64,000 nucleotides of DNA from Pseudomonas sp. BGr12 (GTDB lineage Bacteria; Pseudomonadota; Gammaproteobacteria; Pseudomonadales; Pseudomonadaceae): positions 62,001 through 126,000 of the forward strand of contig NZ_JALRNF010000003.1 of assembly GCF_030272895.1 (NCBI RefSeq), given 5' to 3'. Every line of letters begins with the position of its first letter. Position 1 is the stretch's first letter. The position numbers and the translations under genes are program-made. Of this stretch, positions 1-7,118 are shown piece after piece. A model generated the notes under the pieces. That model had not been told where the DNA came from, made no database searches, and saw only the letters and a program-made list of their open reading frames with translations.

Positions 1-534
1 GTCGGAATAGCAGGGCCGGATTTCGAAAGTATGATTCGCCCAGAGATAACTCATAGACGAACCATATTCTCTGCTGCCCATTCCGGTGCAGCCCGATCCC
101 GATGTCGGTCCGTCGCTATAAATCGGATTGGTATCGATGGTGCCTTGTACCCTCTGGCTAAATGCGTTGATCCGAATACGCGCCGAAAAGCTATCCCCCT
201 GCTCATTCGTTACTAACACGTTCAAATCATTCGGCACCCTGACAATGAAGCGGCTGGACAGGTCAGGTGCCTCCTTGATGCTGGTTTTCGTGTAAGTGAA
301 CGGCACTTGGGCCGTTGCCTTTCCACTGCAATCGGCCGCATATTCCGAGCAGAACGCCGCCGGCGGCGTTGTGTTCTCGAACTGTCCCGAAGCATCGCCT
401 CGATAACGCGCACTGATTGTCATTTCTGCCGCCAGACTCACCGGCACCTCGAACCCTGCGCTCAACCCCAGTAACGCTGCTAGACCTGCGCCAGCTACTC
501 GCCGGGCAGGCATGACCATTCGAAAAAGACTCAT
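1..534 (-). CDS. CS1-type fimbrial minor/tip subunit candidate (3' part beyond window)
   Basis: Open reading frame of 178 codons running off the left edge of the window, so the C-terminal part is missing. It begins with ATG at 534 and an N-terminal hydrophobic segment ending in a plausible signal peptidase site (SLAA, around residue 36); a second in-frame ATG lies at residue 6. The mature part is Ser/Thr-rich with several Cys (FCSEYAADC, GSGCTG), as in secreted fimbrial adhesins. It follows the usher gene by 43 bases on the same strand. In CS1/CFA-I type operons the usher is followed by the minor tip subunit, so position suggests that role; sequence alone does not prove it. A chaperone gene, expected in such operons, is not in the window and may lie beyond base 1. 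Confidence 0.6.
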   Translation of the reverse strand, partial: MSLFRMVMPARRVAGAGLAALLGLSAGFEVPVSLAAEMTISARYRGDASGQFENTTPPAAFCSEYAADCSGKATAQVPFTYTKTSIKEAPDLSSRFIVRVPNDLNVLVTNEQGDSFSARIRINAFSQRVQGTIDTNPIYSDGPTSGSGCTGMGSREYGSSMSYLWANHTFEIRPCYSD

Positions 535-577
535 GTGTAACCTCGATAAACGTCGAATGAGCAAAAAAGCTTGTCCA

Positions 578-3097
578 TCAACTCTCTCCCCCTGACGAGC
601 TGGCATCCGCAGCCGCCAGGCCTGGCGCCGTGCAAACCTGATCCCCGGCCAACCACACCTCGCCTTCCTGGGTCATGGCCTCGGGATCGAGGGTGAGCAG
701 GCAGGCAGTGGCGCCGCCATGCCGCACTTCCAGGGTCGGGGTCGAGGCACTCATTTCCACCGCAAAGAAACCATCGGCCTCGCTGACGCTGCGGCTGGCA
801 TGGTTGATCACCTGGGCCCCACGCAGGGGGCTGCCCTGGGCATCGAGCAAGCGCCCGAGCACCGTGACCGTGCGCAATACCCGCAACTGGCGGTAGTCGA
901 CACCGCCGCGGTTGAGGTGATAGTCGACGCTGGAGGGCTGGATCACCGCCGCCGTGGCCTCGTGCCCGGCAAAATCGAACTGCACATGGCCGGCCTTGTA
1001 GGCCGACACCGGAATCACATTGCGCCCGGGGCGCAAGGTCGCGGTATGGCCCTGGTGATCGTCGGCGCGCAATTGCAGCCCATCGACGTCCGACTCGACA
1101 TCGACAATCAACCCCGCTTCATGGGGCAGGTACTGGCCGGTCATGGCCACTTTGCCCGCTCCCAGGGCGACGATGCTTTCCAGGTTCAGGCCAGCACTGA
1201 CTTCGCCGTTGTAGGACGAAGACTGGGCGTAGGCATCGCCATGCAGGATGCTGTTCTGGAACTGGGTGTTGCCGGCCAGGCCCGTGCCGTAGCGGTCCAC
1301 CGTGGCCGTGGCACCGACGCTGTGCAGGGCGCCGAAATCGACATCCTGCTGGTAACCCAGCGACGCGTTCTGGTCGCGACCGCCATCGCGCGAGGTACGG
1401 CTGCCGACACTGGCCGACAGCCGCCGGCCCGGCCCGCCGAGGCTCATGCTCAAGCTCAGGTTGACCCCGCGATTGCGCGCATCGCCGGAACTGGCAGTAC
1501 CCGGGCGGTCGAACAGCGACAGGCGCCAGTTGGCGTCCGAGCCCAACAGCTTGCCGTAATGGGCCCAACCCAAGTCGACACCGGTGCCGTTGGCCGCACC
1601 CGTGCTGTGCGAGACGCGCACAGTGGCCGTGCTACGGTGATCGACCCGATGGTTCAGCGACAGCGCACTCTGGTTGACCTGCTGACGCCCGGACACTTCG
1701 CCGCTGGCCGCGTCCGAGCGGGTGGTTTCCAGCCAGGACTGGCTCTGGCTGAACACCAGCGAACCATGTTGATGGTTGTAGATGGCCTGCAGGTCGTAGC
1801 CGTTGCCCCGCCCTTCGCTCTGGAACACATTGCCATAGAGCTTGAAGCGCTCCAGCACATCCCAGTCCAGCGAGGTGCCGTACTGCATGGCCTCGTCGAT
1901 GCGCTGGGCCGACACCCCGAGGATCGCCCGTGGGTGCAGCAGGTAGTTGGCCATGACCCCGGCGCTCAGGCTGTTGTCGTGGTCCTCGTCCCAGTTGCTG
2001 AGCAGGCTGCTCTGGCGTCCCAGGTACAGGTTGTAGCGCCAGGGTGAGTCGACGTTGCTCCAGTTCGACGGCTTGTAGATGAACTCCTCGCTGCGCGAAG
2101 TGACTTCGCCGTCTTCGACCAGGCGCACCTCGACCTCATAGATGCCACCGGGCAACACCCGGGTATCCAGGGCCTGCAAGCCGGGCTGCACCGGCTGGCT
2201 GTTGATCAGCACGCCGTTGCGATAGATCTCGACCACGCCCGGGCGGTTGGGCGTGACATAGATGGGCGTGGCGCTGGGCACCCCGCTGTCCACCGCCAGG
2301 CTGTCGCTGCTGCCGAACATCAGGCCCAGGGTGGTGTCCGGGCTGTTGCCCAACAGGCGCGGCTGGCGGGTCAGGCCTTGAGCGCCCGGGGTGAAATAGC
2401 CCAGGCGGTAAAACTGCGCCTCGTTGATGCGCTCGGCGTACAACTGCTCCACCCGGTGCAGCGTGCCCGCCTGGCTGTCGGCACCACGGTCGAAACGGGC
2501 ATCGGCCAGGGTGGTCCAGTTACCCACGCTACCCTGCCCCTGAATGGCGTAACGGCCACTGGTCTGGCTGCCGTCATCGACCAGGTTGAGCTGGTTGCGC
2601 AGCAGCAGCCCGTAGCTGCCCTGTTCAGGCAAGGCATGGTAGCGCTCGCTGGCAGTGTCGGCCTCGGCATTGCGGGTAAGCAGCGACAGTTGCGAATTGA
2701 CCAGGCTGTAATGCACCGCGCGCAAGCCATCGGGGCAGTCCTGCCGGCAATCGCCCAGGGGCCGTGCGTTGGCCAGGCGCTCCTGCCAGCGCCGCCGCAC
2801 CGCCGGGGGCTCGCGACTGTCCTGGGTGTCGGTGAATTCGAGCAGTTGCACGCGCACGTCGCGAGACAGCACCACCATGGCATCGCCCAGGTAGCGACCG
2901 TCCAGATCGACCCGGACCGCCAGCGGCACATCGAAGAAATGCTCTTCGAACTCACGCGGCAGGCCCTGCGTCTGGCCAAGCCCCGACAGTGCGGCACGCG
3001 GCGTGTCGCCCCAGGCCGGCAGCAGGCCAAGGCACGCGGCGCCGCCCAGCAGCCAGCGCAATGTAACAACGGAAGGAAAAGAAGTGGCCATAACCAT
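578..3097 (-). CDS. CS1/alpha-type fimbrial outer-membrane usher (TcfC/CooC-like)
   Basis: A protein of 839 residues with an N-terminal hydrophobic signal segment (about residues 10-29). An early region with IYVTPNRPGVVEIYRNG resembles the E-set segment of TcfC-type ushers. A long beta-strand-rich middle follows, with alternating aromatic residues typical of an outer-membrane barrel. The C-terminal part (GRLLDAQGSPLRGAQVINH) resembles the carboxypeptidase-regulatory-like domain of CS1 ushers. The predicted role is secretion and assembly of the fimbrial subunit across the outer membrane. It lies 96 bases downstream of the pilin gene, with a strong hairpin in between, and 43 bases upstream of the partial adhesin. 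The start could also be the ATG at 3091; neither has a clear Shine-Dalgarno sequence. Confidence 0.85.
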   Translation of the reverse strand: MVMATSFPSVVTLRWLLGGAACLGLLPAWGDTPRAALSGLGQTQGLPREFEEHFFDVPLAVRVDLDGRYLGDAMVVLSRDVRVQLLEFTDTQDSREPPAVRRRWQERLANARPLGDCRQDCPDGLRAVHYSLVNSQLSLLTRNAEADTASERYHALPEQGSYGLLLRNQLNLVDDGSQTSGRYAIQGQGSVGNWTTLADARFDRGADSQAGTLHRVEQLYAERINEAQFYRLGYFTPGAQGLTRQPRLLGNSPDTTLGLMFGSSDSLAVDSGVPSATPIYVTPNRPGVVEIYRNGVLINSQPVQPGLQALDTRVLPGGIYEVEVRLVEDGEVTSRSEEFIYKPSNWSNVDSPWRYNLYLGRQSSLLSNWDEDHDNSLSAGVMANYLLHPRAILGVSAQRIDEAMQYGTSLDWDVLERFKLYGNVFQSEGRGNGYDLQAIYNHQHGSLVFSQSQSWLETTRSDAASGEVSGRQQVNQSALSLNHRVDHRSTATVRVSHSTGAANGTGVDLGWAHYGKLLGSDANWRLSLFDRPGTASSGDARNRGVNLSLSMSLGGPGRRLSASVGSRTSRDGGRDQNASLGYQQDVDFGALHSVGATATVDRYGTGLAGNTQFQNSILHGDAYAQSSSYNGEVSAGLNLESIVALGAGKVAMTGQYLPHEAGLIVDVESDVDGLQLRADDHQGHTATLRPGRNVIPVSAYKAGHVQFDFAGHEATAAVIQPSSVDYHLNRGGVDYRQLRVLRTVTVLGRLLDAQGSPLRGAQVINHASRSVSEADGFFAVEMSASTPTLEVRHGGATACLLTLDPEAMTQEGEVWLAGDQVCTAPGLAAADASSSGGES

Positions 3098-3112
3098 GCT
3101 TACAGGCAGCCG

Positions 3113-3153
3113 CCACCCTCGCCCGCGCGCCGAGGCGCGCGAGTCGAAGGTGG
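3113..3153 (-). promoter_or_regulatory. Intercistronic hairpin between pilin and usher
   Basis: An inverted repeat with a GC-only core (CGCGCGC / GCGCGCG, four-base loop) and outer CCACC/GGTGG arms sits between the pilin stop and the usher start. There is no T-run in the minus direction, so it is not a typical intrinsic terminator. In fimbrial operons such structures commonly stabilise the pilin mRNA or attenuate read-through, giving much more pilin than usher; that role is inferred here. Confidence 0.4.
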
Positions 3154-3193
3154 ACAGGGACGGATGAAGGGGAATCAGCTGACCGGTAAGGTG

Positions 3194-3673
3194 TTACGGT
3201 GCAGGGGTCTCGAATATCATGCTGACCAACCCCTGATAGTTGCCTGGCACGTAACCGCCAGCGCCTGCAGGCTGCGCGGCAATCTCGAAGCCGACCACGG
3301 TGCCCGGCGCGGCATCTGCTGCATTGACCACCTCGGTGGCGCTGGTGCTGAGCACCGTGTCGGCGACCTTGACGTTCAGGCCGATGTTGTTGCCACCACT
3401 GCTGATGACGGCCGGCGACAGCAGATAGGCCGAGATCGGACCGGTAGTGCTCTTGACCTGCAACTGCTTGCGAACAGGTTGCAGCTGTTCGCGGACCGCA
3501 TCCCAACCCAATTGCTGCGGATCGTTCATCCAGTTGCCGCCCACCGGCTCGACATAGAAGCTCTCGGTCGGGATCTGGGCTGTGACCTGCACTTGTTTTT
3601 CGATCGGATCAAGGGCAAAGGCCGAAGTGGAAGTAAGAAGGGCAAGCGGCAGCGCCAGGAAAATCTTTTTCAC
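3194..3673 (-). CDS. CS1-type fimbrial major subunit (pilin)
   Basis: A protein of 159 residues with a textbook Sec signal peptide (MKKIFLALPLALLTSTSAFA, cleavage before LDPIEKQ). The mature N-terminus with EKQVQVTAQIPTESFYVEP and the following small beta-rich body match the CooA/CblA/CfaB type of major pilin, which is assembled by donor-strand complementation. It is the first gene of the operon and is followed by the usher. The Shine-Dalgarno sequence is good (GAGGAGAGATATTC before ATG). A palindrome-rich region of about 210 bases upstream separates it from the actP terminator and should hold the promoter. Confidence 0.85.
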   Translation of the reverse strand: MKKIFLALPLALLTSTSAFALDPIEKQVQVTAQIPTESFYVEPVGGNWMNDPQQLGWDAVREQLQPVRKQLQVKSTTGPISAYLLSPAVISSGGNNIGLNVKVADTVLSTSATEVVNAADAAPGTVVGFEIAAQPAGAGGYVPGNYQGLVSMIFETPAP

Positions 3674-3758
3674 GAATATCTCTCCTCGATAGAACCTGCA
3701 ACAAGGCGTCAGGTATCAGGCCGATACAGCGACATGCTGTTGGCTGGAGGAATTATTC

Positions 3759-3774
3759 GTAAGCGCAGGCTTAC
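3759..3774. repeat. Inverted repeat upstream of the fimbrial operon
   Basis: Perfect inverted repeat GTAAGC-GCAG-GCTTAC, 85 bases upstream of the pilin start. It is a candidate operator or part of the 5' leader; function not shown by sequence. Confidence 0.4.
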
Positions 3775-3791
3775 AAAGAGCAGGAAGGCTC

Positions 3792-3822
3792 CGGCCGCTC
3801 CAAGGAAATTTCCTAGCGGCCG
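3792..3822. repeat. Nested palindrome upstream of the fimbrial operon
   Basis: Outer arms CGGCCGCT / AGCGGCCG enclose an inner perfect palindrome AGGAAATTTCCT, with three extra bases on one side only. It lies about 120 bases upstream of the pilin start and just beyond the actP terminator. The GC-rich outer and AT-rich inner halves suggest a protein-binding site or a cruciform, but neither is proven. Confidence 0.4.
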
Positions 3823-3837
3823 AGATAAATTTCCGAA

Positions 3838-3863
3838 TAAAAAACGCCCCGGCTAGCGGGGCG
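3838..3863 (-). terminator. Intrinsic terminator of yjcH-actP
   Basis: Stem CGCCCCG / CGGGGCG with loop GCTAG, followed in the minus direction by a run of six T. It begins 23 bases after the actP stop codon. Confidence 0.85.
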
Positions 3864-3885
3864 TTTGTCTACTCAGGCGCAGGAA

Positions 3886-5544
3886 TCAGTGGGAAACCGC
3901 ACCACTGGCACCCAGGCCGGTCTGCGAGCGAACGAACTGCGGGAAGAACAGCGCACGCTCTTTATCCGCTGCCTGGGACTTGTCGGTGACCGAGAAGAAC
4001 CAGATACCGGCAAAGGCGATCAGCATCGAGAACAGCGCCGGGTACTCGTACGGGTAGATGGCTTTCTCGTGGCCGAGGATCTGTACCCAGATGGTCGGGC
4101 CAAGGATCATCAGCGCCACCGCACTGACCAGGCCCATCCAGCCGCCGATCATGGCGCCACGGGTGGTCAGCTTCTTCCAGTACATCGAGAGCAGCAGTAC
4201 CGGGAAGTTGCAGCTGGCGGCAATCGAGAACGCCAGGCCGACCATGAAGGCGATGTTCTGGCTTTCGAACAGGATGCCCAGGCCGATCGCCAGCACCGCC
4301 AGGGCGATGGTGGTGATCTTCGACACGCGGATCTCGTCCTTCTCGTTGGCCTTGCCTTTCTTGATCACGCTGGCATACAGGTCATGGGACACCGCCGAAG
4401 CGCCGGCCAGGGTCAAGCCGGCGACCACCGCCAGGATGGTGGCGAAGGCCACTGCCGAGATGAAGCCCAGGAACACACTGCCACCCACGGCATCGGCCAG
4501 GTGCACCGCGGCCATGTTGTTGCCGCCGATCAGGGCGCCAGCAGCGTCCTTGAAGGTCGGGTTGGTGCTGACCAGCAGGATCGCGCCGAAGCCGATGATG
4601 AAGGTCAGGATGTAGAAGTAACCAATGAAACCGGTGGCATACAGCACGCTCTTGCGCGCTTCCTTGGCGTCGCTGACGGTGAAGAAGCGCATCAGGATGT
4701 GCGGCAGGCCGGCCGTGCCGAACATCAGCGCCAGGCCCAGGGAGAACGCCGACACCGGATCTTTCACCAGGCCGCCCGGGCTCATGATCGCTTCACCTTT
4801 GGGGTGAACCTCGATGGCCTGGGAGAACAGCAGGTTGAAGTCGAAGTTGACGTGTTTCATGACCATCAGCGCCATGAAGCTGGCACCGGAGAGCAGCAGC
4901 ACTGCCTTGATGATCTGTACCCAAGTGGTAGCCAGCATGCCGCCGAACAGCACGTACAGGCACATCAGGATACCCACCAGGACCACCGCCACATGGTAGT
5001 CCAGGCCGAACAGCAGCTGGATCAGCTTGCCGGCACCGACCATCTGCGCGATCAGGTAGAAGGCCACCACCACCAGCGAGCCCGAGGCCGACAGGGTGCG
5101 GATTTCCTTCTGCCCCAGGCGATAGGAGGCCACGTCGGCAAAGGTGTATTTACCCAGGTTGCGCAGGCGTTCGGCGATCAGGAACAGGATGATCGGCCAG
5201 CCGACCAAAAAGCCGATCGAGTAGATCAGGCCATCGTAGCCGGAGGTGAACACCAGGGCGGAAATACCCAGGAAGGAGGCTGCCGACATGTAGTCGCCGG
5301 CAATCGCCAGGCCATTCTGGAAACCGGTGATACGCCCGCCAGCGGCATAGTAGTCGGAAGCAGAGTTGTTACGCTTGGAGGCCCAGTAGGTGATGCACAG
5401 GGTGGCACCGACGAAGGCGACGAACATCAGGATCGCGGCCATGTTCAGGGGTTGCTTCTGCACCGCGCCGGTGAGGGCGTCGGCGGCCCAGACGGCGGGT
5501 GCGAAAGCGCCGAAGGCCAGGGTTGCCAGTAGACGCCGGATCAT
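3886..5544 (-). CDS. actP: Cation/acetate symporter ActP (SSS family)
   Basis: An inner-membrane sodium:solute symporter of 552 residues that imports acetate and other short monocarboxylates. The N-terminus carries a cleavable-looking signal ([16 protein letters not shown]) followed by about 13 membrane segments. The motif [20 protein letters not shown] and the segment [11 protein letters not shown] are typical of ActP/YjcG. Its start overlaps the stop of yjcH by four bases (ATGA), so the two are translationally coupled, and it ends at an intrinsic terminator. In pseudomonads this module is activated by the MxtR/CrbS sensor kinase with its response regulator; a matching kinase gene lies at 49420-52896 of this window. 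A glyoxylate/pyruvate-preferring paralogue cannot be excluded. Confidence 0.93.
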   Translation of the reverse strand: MIRRLLATLAFGAFAPAVWAADALTGAVQKQPLNMAAILMFVAFVGATLCITYWASKRNNSASDYYAAGGRITGFQNGLAIAGDYMSAASFLGISALVFTSGYDGLIYSIGFLVGWPIILFLIAERLRNLGKYTFADVASYRLGQKEIRTLSASGSLVVVAFYLIAQMVGAGKLIQLLFGLDYHVAVVLVGILMCLYVLFGGMLATTWVQIIKAVLLLSGASFMALMVMKHVNFDFNLLFSQAIEVHPKGEAIMSPGGLVKDPVSAFSLGLALMFGTAGLPHILMRFFTVSDAKEARKSVLYATGFIGYFYILTFIIGFGAILLVSTNPTFKDAAGALIGGNNMAAVHLADAVGGSVFLGFISAVAFATILAVVAGLTLAGASAVSHDLYASVIKKGKANEKDEIRVSKITTIALAVLAIGLGILFESQNIAFMVGLAFSIAASCNFPVLLLSMYWKKLTTRGAMIGGWMGLVSAVALMILGPTIWVQILGHEKAIYPYEYPALFSMLIAFAGIWFFSVTDKSQAADKERALFFPQFVRSQTGLGASGAVSH

Positions 5545-5852
5545 TGCTGAGCCTCCTTCAGAATCGCCTTGTTCAGTTCATCGAACTCACCGTTGGCACG
5601 ACGTACGTAGATACCGGTGAGGATGAACGCCGACACGATCAGACCAACGCCCAGGGGAATGCCCCAGGTGATCGACGAATCAGGGCTGAGCTTGGTCCCA
5701 AGGACTTGCGGGCCGTAGGCGATCAACAGGATGAAGGCGGAATAGAGGCCGAGCATGATCGCCGAGAGAATCCAGGCGAAGCGTTCGCGCTTTGACACCA
5801 GCTCCTTGAACCGCGAGCTGTTTTGTATCGAGAGGTAAATGCTGTCGTTCAT
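5541..5852 (-). CDS. yjcH: DUF485 membrane protein YjcH
   Basis: A protein of 103 residues with two transmembrane helices (about residues 27-47 and 60-82). It contains the DUF485 signature region ([20 protein letters not shown] and [13 protein letters not shown]). It is the standard upstream partner of actP, overlapping it by four bases, and is thought to support or assemble the symporter, although its exact role is not established. Around its start codon the mRNA reads ACAAAAACAATGAAC, an A-rich repeat resembling the sites through which Hfq/Crc represses translation of carbon-uptake genes in Pseudomonas; that is an inference. Confidence 0.9.
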   Translation of the reverse strand: MNDSIYLSIQNSSRFKELVSKRERFAWILSAIMLGLYSAFILLIAYGPQVLGTKLSPDSSITWGIPLGVGLIVSAFILTGIYVRRANGEFDELNKAILKEAQQ

Positions 5853-5921
5853 TGTTTTTGTCCTCGCAGCACAGATTAGGTAGAACCCACCCCCACTTTA
5901 TGCTGCCTTTGGACGCGCTCC

Positions 5922-5936
5922 AGACGACCTTAGTCT
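5922..5936 (-). promoter_or_regulatory. Palindrome upstream of yjcH-actP, candidate activator site
   Basis: In the minus orientation the sequence reads AGACTAAGGTCGTCT, with arms AGAC/GTCT and an inner GAC/GTC, 70 bases before the yjcH start. A LuxR-type response regulator partner of MxtR/CrbS would be expected to bind about here. The assignment is by position and symmetry only. Confidence 0.35.
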
Positions 5937-5982
5937 TAGATGCAACACTGTTTTACCGATTCGGTAACAGCCAGAAACGACA

Positions 5983-6014
5983 AGGGCCGCAGCACCTTTC
6001 TGGTGCGGCGGCCC
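5983..6014 (-). terminator. Hairpin terminator after betX
   Basis: Stem GGGCCGCAGCACC / GGTGCGGCGGCCC (one bulged base) starting 31 bases after the betX stop. The following T content is modest, so termination may be partial. Confidence 0.6.
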
Positions 6015-6044
6015 TGTAAGGTGCCGAATAGAGGCTTCAAGCCA

Positions 6045-6893
6045 TTATTTGGCCGTCCACTCGGCCACGCGCTCAGGGTGCTTGGCCACCCAGTCCCTGG
6101 CGGCGACTTCGGGTTTTGCGCCCTCTTGAATGGCCAACATGACCTCGCCGATTTCATCCTTGGATTGCCACTGGAACTTTTTCAGGAAGTCGGCCACTTC
6201 CGGCGCCTTGCTTGCCAGCTCCTTGCTGCCGATGCTGTTGACGGTCTCGGCGGCGCCGTACACGCCTTTGGGGTCTTCAAGGAAGCGCAGCTTCCACTTG
6301 GCGAACATCCAGTGCGGCACCCAACCGGTGACCGCGATGGATTCGTTCTTTTTCTCGGCGCGGGTCAGTTCGGCGATCATCCCCGCCCCGGAACTGGCCT
6401 TGAGGTTGTAGCCGGTCAGGCCGTAGTCCTTGATGGCCTGGTCGGTCTTGAGCATCACCCCGGAGCCGGCATCGATGCCGACGATGCGGTTCTTGAAGCT
6501 GGTATCGGTCTTCAGGTCGGCCAGCGACTGCGCCTTGACGTACTCCGGCACGATCAGGCCGATCTTGGCGTCCTTGAAGTTGGGGCCGTAGTCGACCACG
6601 CTGTCCTTGTTCTTGCTCCAGTAATCACCGTGGGTCACCGGCAGCCAGGCCGAGAGCATGGCGTCGAGCTTGCCGGTGGCCACCCCCTGCCACATGATGC
6701 CGGTGGCCACGGCCTGCAGCTTGACGTCGTAACCGAGTTTCTGCCTGATCACTTCAGCGGCCACGTTGGTGGTCGCCACACTGTCGGACCAGCCATCGAC
6801 GTAGCCGATGCTCACTTCCTTGGCCAGCGCTTGCCCAGCGCCAACGGCCATCATCAGGGCGGTGCCCACGCCCAGGAGTCGTCGCATTTTCAT
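6045..6893 (-). CDS. betX: Periplasmic glycine betaine-binding protein (OpuAC family, BetX-like)
   Basis: A substrate-binding protein of 282 residues for quaternary amines, with a signal peptide ending GQALA before KEVSIGYVDGW. The OpuAC fold is indicated by SVATTNVAAEVIRQKLGYDV, the aromatic WLPVTHGDYW and VTGWVPHWMFAKWKLRFLEDP. These supply the tryptophans that cage the trimethylammonium group in this family. The ATG at 6893 is preferred over the TTG one codon earlier because of GAGGGGAAGC at the right distance. No permease or ATPase gene is adjacent. In P. aeruginosa the orphan binding proteins BetX and CaiX share the Cbc transporter core, and the neighbouring yjcH-actP order matches that of BetX there. 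Confidence 0.85.
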   Translation of the reverse strand: MKMRRLLGVGTALMMAVGAGQALAKEVSIGYVDGWSDSVATTNVAAEVIRQKLGYDVKLQAVATGIMWQGVATGKLDAMLSAWLPVTHGDYWSKNKDSVVDYGPNFKDAKIGLIVPEYVKAQSLADLKTDTSFKNRIVGIDAGSGVMLKTDQAIKDYGLTGYNLKASSGAGMIAELTRAEKKNESIAVTGWVPHWMFAKWKLRFLEDPKGVYGAAETVNSIGSKELASKAPEVADFLKKFQWQSKDEIGEVMLAIQEGAKPEVAARDWVAKHPERVAEWTAK

Positions 6894-7118
6894 CAAAGCT
6901 TCCCCTCGTCACGTCAACGGAAGCTGCATCATCAACCGCGCATGGCCCCTGACCTGCTCTGGCAGCGACCTCAAGGCATCGAGAAACGACATCACAAAGC
7001 CAGCAACGCGAACCGTTACATCAAGCAACATCCAGCCCGGTGAACTTTGTGCTTCAAGGCTTTAGCCCGGACCATTTGCGGGTACTATTGGCGGCTTTGT
7101 TCCCTGATGGCCTGATCC

